Assembly: GCF_017355835.1 (NCBI RefSeq)
Contig: NZ_JAFEWF010000002.1
Location: 434,001 to 498,000 of the forward strand
Length of the DNA stretch: 64,000 bases
DNA from: Desertivirga brevis
GTDB lineage: Bacteria > Bacteroidota > Bacteroidia > Sphingobacteriales > Sphingobacteriaceae
Direction: 5' to 3'
In this document: positions 1 through 7,833 of the stretch, piece by piece
How the letters are laid out: every line of letters begins with the position of its first letter
Numbering within the stretch: position 1 is the first letter of the stretch
The notes under the pieces: generated by a model
What the model was told of the DNA's origin: nothing
Seen by the model: only the letters and a program-made list of their open reading frames with translations
The model's database searches: none
Position numbers and translations under genes: made by a program

Positions 1-410
1 TCGTAGGCAAGATATTGGGCATAAGTTAAATCCTGCCCACCACCAATTATTACTGGAAGAACATCTTTTTTTATCAACTCTGAAACAGATGTTTTCAAAG
101 CGATGTAGGTATCTGTAATACTGTGGCCTGCTTTTATATTACCAAGGTCAACTATACGTGTAGAATAAGGACCTTCATACAGGCTGTAAAGCTTCTCGCG
201 TATATAATCAGGAGACAGGGACGTACCCTGATTATTTACAGCATTCCTGTCTTCTAATACACCGATGATGGCGATGTCAAATTTTTCTACCTCTAGATCC
301 GGGAATTCATTCGAGAAAATCTCCACCTTACTGCCCAACTGACCTGAAAAAAAGTTTTCAGGATTAAATTTATTCACGTCAACAGGTGAAAAGAAATCTG
401 CTAAAGACAT
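1..410 (-). CDS. Arginase/formimidoylglutamase family protein (3' end outside window)
   Basis: The first 136 residues are visible; the rest lies beyond the left edge. The start is the ATG at 408-410. The fold pattern fits the ureohydrolase (arginase, agmatinase, HutG) family, whose members hydrolyse guanidino or formimino groups with a dinuclear Mn centre. The key stretch is IIGGGQDLTYAQY at residues 121-133. The family normally has GGxHD here, with His as a Mn ligand, but the codon at 33-35 (minus strand) reads Gln126. The remaining metal ligands would lie in the missing part, so activity cannot be judged. It is divergent from the SDR gene at 541. The family call is fairly safe; the substrate is not. 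Confidence 0.75.
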   Translation of the reverse strand, partial: MSLADFFSPVDVNKFNPENFFSGQLGSKVEIFSNEFPDLEVEKFDIAIIGVLEDRNAVNNQGTSLSPDYIREKLYSLYEGPYSTRIVDLGNIKAGHSITDTYIALKTSVSELIKKDVLPVIIGGGQDLTYAQYLAY

Positions 411-507
411 CTGTTTTTTTAGGGATTAGTACTTTAAGTTTAATGGGGAATCTTCACAGGCTCTAACAAGCATCTCCCTTAATAGCTCAAATATCAACTT
501 TATTAAA

Positions 508-515
508 TACTTTTG
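508..515 (+). promoter_or_regulatory. Candidate Bacteroidota -7 promoter box
   Basis: TACTTTTG matches the Bacteroidota housekeeping -7 consensus TAnnTTTG. It lies 25 bases before the ATG of the SDR gene. No clear TTG/TTTG -33 partner is seen at the usual spacing, so this is a motif match only. Confidence 0.35.
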
Positions 516-540
516 AAAGCATTTTCAAATTTTACGCCGG

Positions 541-1512
541 ATGATACTGGTAACGGGCGCAACAGGTTTCCTGGGTTCAGAATTAGTTAAACAACTTGTT
601 AATAGTGGTAAAGCTGTTCGTGCCATAAAACGTAACTCCTCTCAGGTTCCCGAGATATTACAACCCTATTCCAATATCGAGTGGGTCAACGCTGATATCG
701 TAGATTATTTCTCCCTAGAAGAGGCCTTTCAGGGTATAAGTAAGGTATATCATTGCGCCGCTCTTGTTTCTTTTGATCCTGCTTATAAAAAACAGCTTCT
801 TAAAATTAATAAGGAGGGTACAGCTCATATAGTAAATCTTGCGCTTGATTATGGAGTAGAGAAGCTAGTGCATGTGAGTTCTGTTGCAGCTTTAGGAGAT
901 CCTAAAAAAGAAGAATTGATATCAGAAAGTACACAATGGGAATTTGACGGTACACAAAATGGTTACTCTATTTCTAAATATGAAAGCGAAATGGAGGTCT
1001 GGCGGGCTATTTCTGAGGGCTTAAATGCTGTTATAGTTAACCCTTCGCTTATCGTTGGAGCAAACGCTGGCACAAAGGGAACCGGGCAACTGTTTCAGAT
1101 GATCAAACGAGGCATGAAGTTCTATACAAATAATCTGATGGGGATTGTAGATGTTGAGGATGTTGTTGAAGCCATGATCAGGCTGATGGATAGTGACATC
1201 TTAGGAGAGAGGTTTATACTTAATGCACAAAATGTCTCATCGCAGGAGCTTTTTACAGAAGCTGCTAAAAGTATGTCTGTGAAGGCGCCAACTATAGAGG
1301 CAAGGCCATGGATGCTCGAACTAGCCTGGAGGGGTGCAAGTCTTCTTTCTCTATTTACGGGTAAGAATTACTCGCTTACTCGTGAAAGTGCCCGGAGTTC
1401 TACCAAGTTCAGAAAATATTCTAATCAAAAGCTCTTAAAAGCTTTTCCTGACTTTACTTACAAAACGTTAAATAAAACTTTGGAAGAAATTGCCAGTAAA
1501 TTAAATAGATAA
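541..1512 (+). CDS. NAD-dependent epimerase/dehydratase (extended SDR)
   Basis: This 323-residue protein begins at once with a Rossmann dinucleotide-binding motif, TGATGFLG (residues 5-12), and has the SDR active-site pair Tyr142 and Lys146 in YSISK, with a Ser-rich strand (HVSS, 111-114) before it. Length and layout fit the extended SDR group, which acts on nucleotide sugars, dihydroflavonols or sterol-like substrates. It has no signal peptide, so it is cytosolic. The closest general type is the dihydroflavonol-reductase-like SDRs common in Bacteroidota. The substrate cannot be read from the sequence. It stands upstream of the SerB-like fusion, 60 bases away, and each gene has its own promoter-like box. 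Confidence 0.85.
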   Translation: MILVTGATGFLGSELVKQLVNSGKAVRAIKRNSSQVPEILQPYSNIEWVNADIVDYFSLEEAFQGISKVYHCAALVSFDPAYKKQLLKINKEGTAHIVNLALDYGVEKLVHVSSVAALGDPKKEELISESTQWEFDGTQNGYSISKYESEMEVWRAISEGLNAVIVNPSLIVGANAGTKGTGQLFQMIKRGMKFYTNNLMGIVDVEDVVEAMIRLMDSDILGERFILNAQNVSSQELFTEAAKSMSVKAPTIEARPWMLELAWRGASLLSLFTGKNYSLTRESARSSTKFRKYSNQKLLKAFPDFTYKTLNKTLEEIASKLNR

Positions 1513-1523
1513 TATTCTATTGT

Positions 1524-1531
1524 TACATTTG
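1524..1531 (+). promoter_or_regulatory. Candidate Bacteroidota -7 promoter box
   Basis: TACATTTG fits TAnnTTTG and sits 41 bases before the ATG of the phosphoserine phosphatase fusion gene. No convincing -33 element was found. Confidence 0.35.
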
Positions 1532-1572
1532 CAGCAAATTTTATTTCGGTACCAAACCGTCCCATATAAATA

Positions 1573-2865
1573 ATGAAAAATTTTTACATCATAGACTTCG
1601 ACAGCACTTTTACGCAGGTTGAAGCGTTGGATGAGTTAGTGCGTATTTCCTTAAAGGACCACCCTGAAAGCGAAAAAATTTATAAAGAAATTGAAGATTT
1701 AACGAATGCTGCAATGGAAGGACGCTTGTCTTTCCGCGAAAGCCTGTCAGGAAGGGTGAAGCTACTTCATGCTAATCAAGAGCATTTAAAATTGCTGGTT
1801 AGTCGTTTGAAGAAGAAAGTTTCTGCTTCCTTCTCACGTAACCGGGCCTTCTTTAAGAAACATGCTGATGATGTTCTGATCGTATCAGGAGGCTTCAAGG
1901 AATTTATCACTCCTGTTGTTCTTCCCTATGGAATTAAACAGGAGAATATCTATGCTAATACATTCCAGTTCGACGAAGAAGGAAATATCATTGGTTATGA
2001 TGAAGAAAACCCTCTTTCCATGGAAGGTGGTAAGGTTAAGCTGTTGCGTGAATTAAATCTCCAGGGAAATATTTACGGAATTGGTGATGGATACTCGGAT
2101 TTTCAGTTGAAGGAATCAGGTCTTATCCAGAAGTTTTATGCCTACACCGAAAACATATCACGGAAAAGCGTAACAGAAAAGGCTGACCACATCACTCCGA
2201 GCTTTGACGAGTTTCTGTACCTAAATAAATTGCCAAGTGCTATTTCTTATCCTAAGAACCGTATCCTTTGCCTAATTGTAGGAAGCGTGCCTGAAGAAGC
2301 AATTAATGTTCTTAAAAAGGATGGATTCTCAATCAGGCATAAAGAAACCTTCGAAGAAAAATATGTAGCTGACGTAGGGATGCTACTTTTGGGTGATGGT
2401 GAAACAGTACCCGATTCTGTCTTAGAAAGAGCTGTTAAGCTTAAAACTTTGGGTTATCTGGGAAATAGTCGTCCTCAATTATCGCATGATATTGCAACAG
2501 AAATGGGCATTGTTGTCTTTGATGACTATAAGAATAACCCTAGAAACGTGAAGTTCATTCCAAAGCGAATGGCTGATTTTATCAACAATGGAGATACTCA
2601 CTTAAGCGCGAACTTTCCAAATTTGCAATTACCGAAAGTGAAAGATGCGCACCGGTTGATCCATATTCACAGCAATGTTCCCGGAATTATGGCGCAGATC
2701 AATCAGGTTTATGCTCGTCATAATATCAATATACTTGGTCAGTTCCTGAGAACCAATTCTCAGATTGGATATGTCATCACTGATGTGAGCGCACAATATG
2801 ATAGCCAGGTTTTAAAAGAACTCAAGGAAATTGATCACACGATAAAGTTTAGAGTACTGTATTAA
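1573..2865 (+). CDS. serB: Phosphoserine phosphatase (HAD) fused to a dehydrogenase-less SerA remnant with ACT domain
   Basis: Residues 1-215 are a HAD phosphatase of SerB type: motif I DFDST (8-12), motif II SGG (105-107), Lys154, and motif IV GDGYSD (171-176). This would dephosphorylate phosphoserine in the last step of serine synthesis. Residues 229-330 resemble the N-terminal substrate domain of 3-phosphoglycerate dehydrogenase. From about residue 333 the sequence jumps to the region just before the SerA ACT domain (ADFINNG, SANFP), then an ACT domain at 360-430 beginning RLIHIHSNVPG. The NAD-binding Rossmann domain with the catalytic Arg/Glu/His is absent, and the phosphate-binding Arg-Ser of the first SerA domain is not kept. 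The ACT domain may give serine feedback control of the phosphatase; that is inference. Confidence 0.82.
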   Translation: MKNFYIIDFDSTFTQVEALDELVRISLKDHPESEKIYKEIEDLTNAAMEGRLSFRESLSGRVKLLHANQEHLKLLVSRLKKKVSASFSRNRAFFKKHADDVLIVSGGFKEFITPVVLPYGIKQENIYANTFQFDEEGNIIGYDEENPLSMEGGKVKLLRELNLQGNIYGIGDGYSDFQLKESGLIQKFYAYTENISRKSVTEKADHITPSFDEFLYLNKLPSAISYPKNRILCLIVGSVPEEAINVLKKDGFSIRHKETFEEKYVADVGMLLLGDGETVPDSVLERAVKLKTLGYLGNSRPQLSHDIATEMGIVVFDDYKNNPRNVKFIPKRMADFINNGDTHLSANFPNLQLPKVKDAHRLIHIHSNVPGIMAQINQVYARHNINILGQFLRTNSQIGYVITDVSAQYDSQVLKELKEIDHTIKFRVLY

Positions 2866-2874
2866 TTGAAGCCT

Positions 2875-4137
2875 ATGCTGCCCAAAGGTCTGCCTGATTT
2901 ATTACTTTTTACTTTAAAGTGGTTAGGTCTGGCAACATTAACTGGGATACTTGCAGGGAGCGCTTCTGCTCTTTTTTTAATTTCGTTAGCAAAAGTTACA
3001 AACATACGCCAGGATAATCCCTGGCTTTTTTATTGTCTTCCTGTCGCCGGTTTCCTGATTGGATTACTCTACCATCATTTTGGTAAGGAGGTGGAAAAAG
3101 GCAATAATCAGATTATCGACGAAGTTATTGAGCCGCGGGAAAAAATCTCCTGGCGAATGGCTCCTTTTGTTCTCATAGGAACCTTATTGACACATCTTGC
3201 AGGTGGGTCAGCGGGAAGGGAAGGTACGGCTGTTCAAATGGGTGGCTCCCTGACCGATCAATTAACTCATTTTTTTCCCTTTAGTGCTGACGATCGAAGA
3301 ACTTTGCTTATATGTGGAGTTAGTGCTGGTTTTGCTTCAGTTTTTGGTACACCACTGGCTGGTACAGTTTTCGCTCTTGAAGTATACATTATCGGACGGA
3401 TGAGATACGAGGCTCTAATTCCTGCTTTATTTGCAGCTTTAGCTGGTGATTTGATTTGCAGATTTTGGGGAGCTCACCATACTTATTATCACATAGGCAC
3501 ATCAACTGAACTTAATGCATTACCCCTTTTGTATGCCGTAGCTGCGGGGCTTGTTTTTGCTTTTGGTGGCCGGCTGTTTACTACTGCAATATCCTTTTTT
3601 AAAAACTACTTCAATAAAGTTCCTTATCCTCCAATGCGACCTTTAATTGGTGGAATTGTTCTGTTACTTCTTTTTACAGTCGTCGACGAAACGCGTTTCG
3701 CCGGTTTGGGGCTAGGCACAATTGTAGAAAGCTTCAGTCGTCAGCAACCACTTTATTTTTTCCTTCTGAAGATTCTGCTAACGTCCTTAACACTGGCTTC
3801 TGGATTTAAGGGAGGTGAAGTAACACCATTATTCTTTGTTGGAGCAACTTTGGGCAGTGCTATGGCCCTTTTTATTCCTTTACCCGTTGACCTTTTAGCC
3901 GCAATGGGTTTTGTAGCCGTTTTTGCAGCAGCAGCCAACACTCCCTTGGCTTGTGTTTTAATGGGTATAGAACTATTCGGCAGTGAGCATGCTGTATTCC
4001 TCGCTGTAGCTTGCCTCGTTGCATATCTTTTCTCTGGCCATACCGGCATTTATTCATCTCAACTTATCGGTTCTCCAAAGCACATGATTTGGGGGATACA
4101 CAAGCGGAAACGACTTAATGACTTAGGCCGGAACTAG
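2875..4137 (+). CDS. CLC-family anion/proton antiporter, fluoride-exporter (CLC-F) like
   Basis: A polytopic membrane protein of 420 residues from the ATG at 2875; an in-frame TTG at 2866, right after the serB stop, is an alternative start. The gating-glutamate motif reads GREGT (about residues 114-118) rather than GREGP, and the first selectivity-filter motif reads GNNQI (about 76-80) rather than GSGIP. Both deviations, and the short length, match the bacterial CLC-F subgroup that exports fluoride against protons better than the chloride exchangers. No fluoride riboswitch can precede it, because the gene follows serB with no leader, so it appears cotranscribed. It overlaps the convergent queD by 4 bases. 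The family is certain; fluoride specificity is an inference from two motifs. Confidence 0.8.
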   Translation: MLPKGLPDLLLFTLKWLGLATLTGILAGSASALFLISLAKVTNIRQDNPWLFYCLPVAGFLIGLLYHHFGKEVEKGNNQIIDEVIEPREKISWRMAPFVLIGTLLTHLAGGSAGREGTAVQMGGSLTDQLTHFFPFSADDRRTLLICGVSAGFASVFGTPLAGTVFALEVYIIGRMRYEALIPALFAALAGDLICRFWGAHHTYYHIGTSTELNALPLLYAVAAGLVFAFGGRLFTTAISFFKNYFNKVPYPPMRPLIGGIVLLLLFTVVDETRFAGLGLGTIVESFSRQQPLYFFLLKILLTSLTLASGFKGGEVTPLFFVGATLGSAMALFIPLPVDLLAAMGFVAVFAAAANTPLACVLMGIELFGSEHAVFLAVACLVAYLFSGHTGIYSSQLIGSPKHMIWGIHKRKRLNDLGRN

Positions 4138-4490
4138 TCACCCTCATATATAACTCCTGAACCCGGTGTTTCATTTAGCTCAATCCTTTTCAATCCAGGA
4201 AGGTTAGTAATTATCTTGTTCCACAACCAGATCGCCAGCATTTCACTTGTAGGGTTATTCAATCCTTCAATTTGATTCAACAAATTATGGTCAAGCTCAT
4301 CGATAACAGGGCATACAGCCTTTTTTAGATCATTGAAATCAATCACCCATCCTAGCAGAGGATCAGGTTTTCCCTCTACGAAAACTTTCAATGTGTATGT
4401 ATGACCATGGAGATTGGCACATTTATGGCCAGCTGGTACCCTCGGCAAGTAGTGAGCAGAGTCGAATGTGAATGTTTTATATAATAGCAT
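4134..4490 (-). CDS. queD: 6-carboxy-tetrahydropterin synthase / 6-pyruvoyl-tetrahydropterin synthase family (QueD)
   Basis: This 118-residue protein has the complete signature of the PTPS/QueD family: Zn ligands His13, His28 and His30 (the last two in HGH), catalytic Cys24, the Asp67-His68 pair, and Glu107 near the C terminus in ELNETP. The length is typical. In bacteria the usual role is conversion of dihydroneopterin triphosphate to carboxytetrahydropterin for queuosine/7-deazaguanine synthesis. No other queuosine gene is adjacent, so a pterin role is not formally excluded. It is convergent with the CLC gene, overlapping by 4 bases with no terminator between them. Confidence 0.88.
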   Translation of the reverse strand: MLLYKTFTFDSAHYLPRVPAGHKCANLHGHTYTLKVFVEGKPDPLLGWVIDFNDLKKAVCPVIDELDHNLLNQIEGLNNPTSEMLAIWLWNKIITNLPGLKRIELNETPGSGVIYEGD

Positions 4491-4758
4491 ATCAACTGCA
4501 AAATTGAATGCTTAGGTGACGTTGAAAAATGATACCAGTCACAAATCCATACTTCGCGGAAGACAGAATTAAGTTTATCTTTTTAATTGTAGAAATGGCT
4601 GGGGAAGCAACATTGCCACAAAAAACTCCTTCAGTAGAAACTTAAAATCGGAGGATGAATGCAGCTTGAAGGTTCTTCTTGGCTTTAAAAAAACAATGAG
4701 ACTTTCAAGAAAAAAACGTTAATTTGCAGATTGTTGTCTCAAATAGCAAAAAATCGTT

Positions 4759-5823
4759 GTGACTGATACACTTGATATAAAGATTACCAAAACTACAGCT
4801 TCCCGTTTATCACAAACTGATTTCAGTGATTTGCCTTTCGGGAAAATATTCTCTGACCATATGTTTGTAGCCGACTATGAAGATGGAGAATGGAAGAACT
4901 TTCAAATTGTCCCTTTTGGAGACTTAAGTTTTAGTCCTGCAATTTCCAGCTTGCATTATGGTCAGGCTTTCTTTGAAGGGTTAAAGGCTTTTAAGCAAGC
5001 AGATGGAAGTGTGGTTACTTTTAGGCCTTATAAAAATGCGGAACGCTTTAATAGGTCGGCCGAGCGGATGTGCATGCCAGCTTTACCAGAAGATATTTTT
5101 GTTAAAAGTATTGCTGCTCTTGTTGATGTAGATCGCGAGTGGGTACCAACCGCGCCACAAACTTCCCTTTACATTCGTCCATTTATGTTTGCTACCGATC
5201 CTTATCTGGGTGTAGCTCCATCTAAAACATATAAATATATGGTTCTTACCTGTCCGGTAGGAGCTTACTTTTCCAAACCATTAAAAGTCAAGATCGAGAC
5301 TAAATATTCACGTTCAAGCGAGGGTGGCTTCGGTTACGCTAAAGCTGCTGGTAATTATGCAGGTTCTTTGTATCCGGCTATGGAAGCTTTAAAAGAAGGT
5401 TTTGACCAGTTGATCTGGACTGATGCCAAAGATCATGCATTTATAGAAGAATTGGGGGCAGCCAATGTAATGTTTATGATTAATGGAACACTGGTAACTC
5501 CTTTAACTCGCGACACTATCTTAAAGGGTGTTACTCGCGATACGGTGCTTCAACTCGCTAACAAATGGGGAATCCCTGTTGAAGAGAGAAGAGTTTCTGT
5601 AGAAGAAGTGGTTGAAGGGTTGAAAAGTGGTTCGTTAACTGAAGCATTTGGAGTAGGAACTGCTGCTACAGTCACATCTATTGCCACAATCGGTTATGAA
5701 GGAGAACTGTACGATCTTCCAGATCCAGCTAAAGCTGAATTTTCGACAAAGGCACTTAAATCATTAACAGATATGCGGTACGGCTTAGTGCCTGACGACT
5801 TTGGTTGGAACTATAAAATATAA
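4759..5823 (+). CDS. ilvE: Branched-chain amino acid aminotransferase
   Basis: A fold-type IV PLP aminotransferase of 354 residues. The start is GTG at 4759; no better ATG is near. Recognisable motifs are HYGQAFFEGLKAF (66-78), the PLP-binding Lys195 in YAKAAGNYA, and the substrate/phosphate-binding ELGAANVMF with a GT-rich C-terminal loop (FGVGTAATV). It catalyses the last step of valine, leucine and isoleucine synthesis with glutamate as amino donor, or the first step of their breakdown, in the cytosol. It stands alone, with an intrinsic terminator directly after its stop. The length and layout fit the larger type II BCATs. Confidence 0.93.
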   Translation: MTDTLDIKITKTTASRLSQTDFSDLPFGKIFSDHMFVADYEDGEWKNFQIVPFGDLSFSPAISSLHYGQAFFEGLKAFKQADGSVVTFRPYKNAERFNRSAERMCMPALPEDIFVKSIAALVDVDREWVPTAPQTSLYIRPFMFATDPYLGVAPSKTYKYMVLTCPVGAYFSKPLKVKIETKYSRSSEGGFGYAKAAGNYAGSLYPAMEALKEGFDQLIWTDAKDHAFIEELGAANVMFMINGTLVTPLTRDTILKGVTRDTVLQLANKWGIPVEERRVSVEEVVEGLKSGSLTEAFGVGTAATVTSIATIGYEGELYDLPDPAKAEFSTKALKSLTDMRYGLVPDDFGWNYKI

Positions 5824-5824
5824 G

Positions 5825-5852
5825 AAAATGGCCTGTTTATCGGGCCATTTTT
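5825..5852. terminator. Intrinsic terminator after ilvE, probably bidirectional
   Basis: AAAATGGCC and GGCCATTTT form a 9-bp stem with a 9-base loop, flanked by A on one side and T on the other. It follows the ilvE stop and overlaps the 3' end of the convergent AsmA-like gene, so it can serve both. Confidence 0.75.
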
Positions 5853-7651
5853 GTTGTACGTCTAACCTTTCTTCTAACTTTCCTTTTATCTCTTATTCTA
5901 TCTCTTTCATCTGCCGTCTTCTGATTAAAGCTTCTGAATTGATCAACCAATTCCTGCTCTCTTTCCTGACTAAGCCCTATCGTCTCTCTCAAACCTGTAT
6001 AAATGCTTTGCCATAAATAGCCAAAGAAGGCTATTGAGTCGGGTCGGGAATATGAAATTTTCCCGATTCTCGTCACACCATCAGAGGAAGGATTAGACTC
6101 TTTTAGCAGGACATTGTTAGCTACCAGTGATCTCAGCATTTGTTTATGTAATACTTTATTACTGTCAATCCTCAATAGACCAATGTTCAAATCTTTATAT
6201 TTCAATATTAGCCTACCTCTTGATTGCCTGTAATCAGCGTTCACTGAGAAGCTGGCCTCACTGATTTTACCAGAATTAATCCGTAGAAGTGCCAAGGGGC
6301 GGCTTAATAGATTGAAGTTTTTTGCATTCATCGTAGAAAGATGACCCGAATAATTGTAGCGGTGGGAGGGAGAAAGTAAGTTGAAGTTGAGGTTTAAATT
6401 AAGCTTGCTCTTTCCGTAGAAAAGCATGGTAAACTTGCTTCTAGTCCATGCATGTTTTCTTAAGCTAATGGAGTCATTGCTGAGATTATAAATAGATGCA
6501 TTTATTTTATTGAAGAAAACACGACCGCGACGGGCAGTTATTGGTGTATACTCAGAATAGTCTAAGGCCGAGTTTAATATACTCACAGTGTCAATAGTGG
6601 TATTCAGCCCCAGTCTCCCCAAGGCGATCTGAGGGAAATTCCGACCTCGGTCATATTCAGGCCTTTTATTTCGCAGATCAAGAAAGACATTTAGGTCGGC
6701 ATTGAACAAGGTTAGTGATGACGCTCTAAGCTGTCGTTTAGTTACCAGTCGCTTAAAGTCAATATTTAGCAATCGCGCCCCATTAAGGTTTAAATGCATC
6801 CTTGCTTTACGTTCTTTAACAAATTTATAGAACTCCATGTCGGGATATCTTGGAATCACTTTCAAACCCTTCACCAGGGCAAATTTGTTTGATGAGGAAA
6901 TGGAAAGATTCTCAAAAGTTATGTTGTAGAGTTTGTCGCGGCTCACATACTCATGATTTTTAACTTTAACAAATATCTCTTTGGTGAAATAAAACCGCGA
7001 CTTATCTTGTTCACTTAATGAATCTATAAGGAGATCTTTTATGTTTATCGAGAGATTTTTAACTCCGTCTATTTCGGGCTTACCCGAACTTCTATCAATG
7101 TATTTAAAGTCGATGTTGTCAAAAAATATCTCTTCAATCTTTATTACCTTCAAATACTTTGCGAGACGTTGCCAGGTACTTCTTTTATCTTCCGGTTCGT
7201 TGCTGTCATTGCGGGGGTTTTGATAATACACCTTTACAACAGGTCGTTCAATATGTAAGGACCTCAGATGAAGTTCTTTGTCAAAATAGACTTTTATAGG
7301 GTGCGCTTTTTTTAAAGTAAGACTTGCAATACTGATGGAATAAAGATGGGTTGGATGCAGATTTCGTTTTAATAAATTCTGATAAGTAGAATCGTTAGGT
7401 GTAAATTCAATATTGTCAAATCTAATACTTCCCGCAAAAGGGTTTAAGTGAATGTCAGAGAAGCTTATGCGATACAAATCGTTCGTAGAAGTTCTTACAG
7501 TTTCCTTTAATCGCATAGCTACAACAGGCTCGAGCTTAAAGGATAGGTAAAGTAAGGCAGAGAACACCAGGAAAAGGAATACGAGGGCAAATCCCAGTGC
7601 AGCTTTTAAACGTTTTGAAAATTTAAATTGCCTCTTTTCTGTACTTATCAT
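5837..7651 (-). CDS. AsmA-like / DUF748-type membrane-anchored protein
   Basis: I do not recognise an exact family. The 604-residue protein has a cytoplasmic basic N terminus, one transmembrane helix at about residues 15-36, and a long beta-rich extracytoplasmic region with repeated patterns such as LSINIKDL and LNLNGARL. A segment near residues 60-80 (DIHLNPFAGSIRFDNIEF) is typical of AsmA/DUF748/TamB-like proteins that help carry lipids across the periplasm. The C terminus ends in a strongly basic tail (about 575-604), which is odd for a periplasmic protein. It is single-gene, divergent from miaB and convergent with ilvE. Confidence 0.6.
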   Translation of the reverse strand: MISTEKRQFKFSKRLKAALGFALVFLFLVFSALLYLSFKLEPVVAMRLKETVRTSTNDLYRISFSDIHLNPFAGSIRFDNIEFTPNDSTYQNLLKRNLHPTHLYSISIASLTLKKAHPIKVYFDKELHLRSLHIERPVVKVYYQNPRNDSNEPEDKRSTWQRLAKYLKVIKIEEIFFDNIDFKYIDRSSGKPEIDGVKNLSINIKDLLIDSLSEQDKSRFYFTKEIFVKVKNHEYVSRDKLYNITFENLSISSSNKFALVKGLKVIPRYPDMEFYKFVKERKARMHLNLNGARLLNIDFKRLVTKRQLRASSLTLFNADLNVFLDLRNKRPEYDRGRNFPQIALGRLGLNTTIDTVSILNSALDYSEYTPITARRGRVFFNKINASIYNLSNDSISLRKHAWTRSKFTMLFYGKSKLNLNLNFNLLSPSHRYNYSGHLSTMNAKNFNLLSRPLALLRINSGKISEASFSVNADYRQSRGRLILKYKDLNIGLLRIDSNKVLHKQMLRSLVANNVLLKESNPSSDGVTRIGKISYSRPDSIAFFGYLWQSIYTGLRETIGLSQEREQELVDQFRSFNQKTADERDRIRDKRKVRRKVRRTTKMAR

Positions 7652-7805
7652 TCTTAATCACACTTGTGATCGTCTAAACATACGTTTTTTATTGAGAGTT
7701 TTTATTTGCGGATCAATATAAGAAGCTTTTTAATGAACAAGCAATACCCCGTTTTATTGCAAAAAATACATAATCTGCCAACCTGTCATTTAATGAAATG
7801 TTTCG

Positions 7806-7813
7806 TACTTTTG
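7806..7813 (+). promoter_or_regulatory. Candidate Bacteroidota -7 promoter box for miaB
   Basis: TACTTTTG fits TAnnTTTG and ends 20 bases before the miaB start. No -33 box was found at standard spacing. Confidence 0.4.
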
Positions 7814-7833
7814 GATCCTAAAATTTTTTAAAG

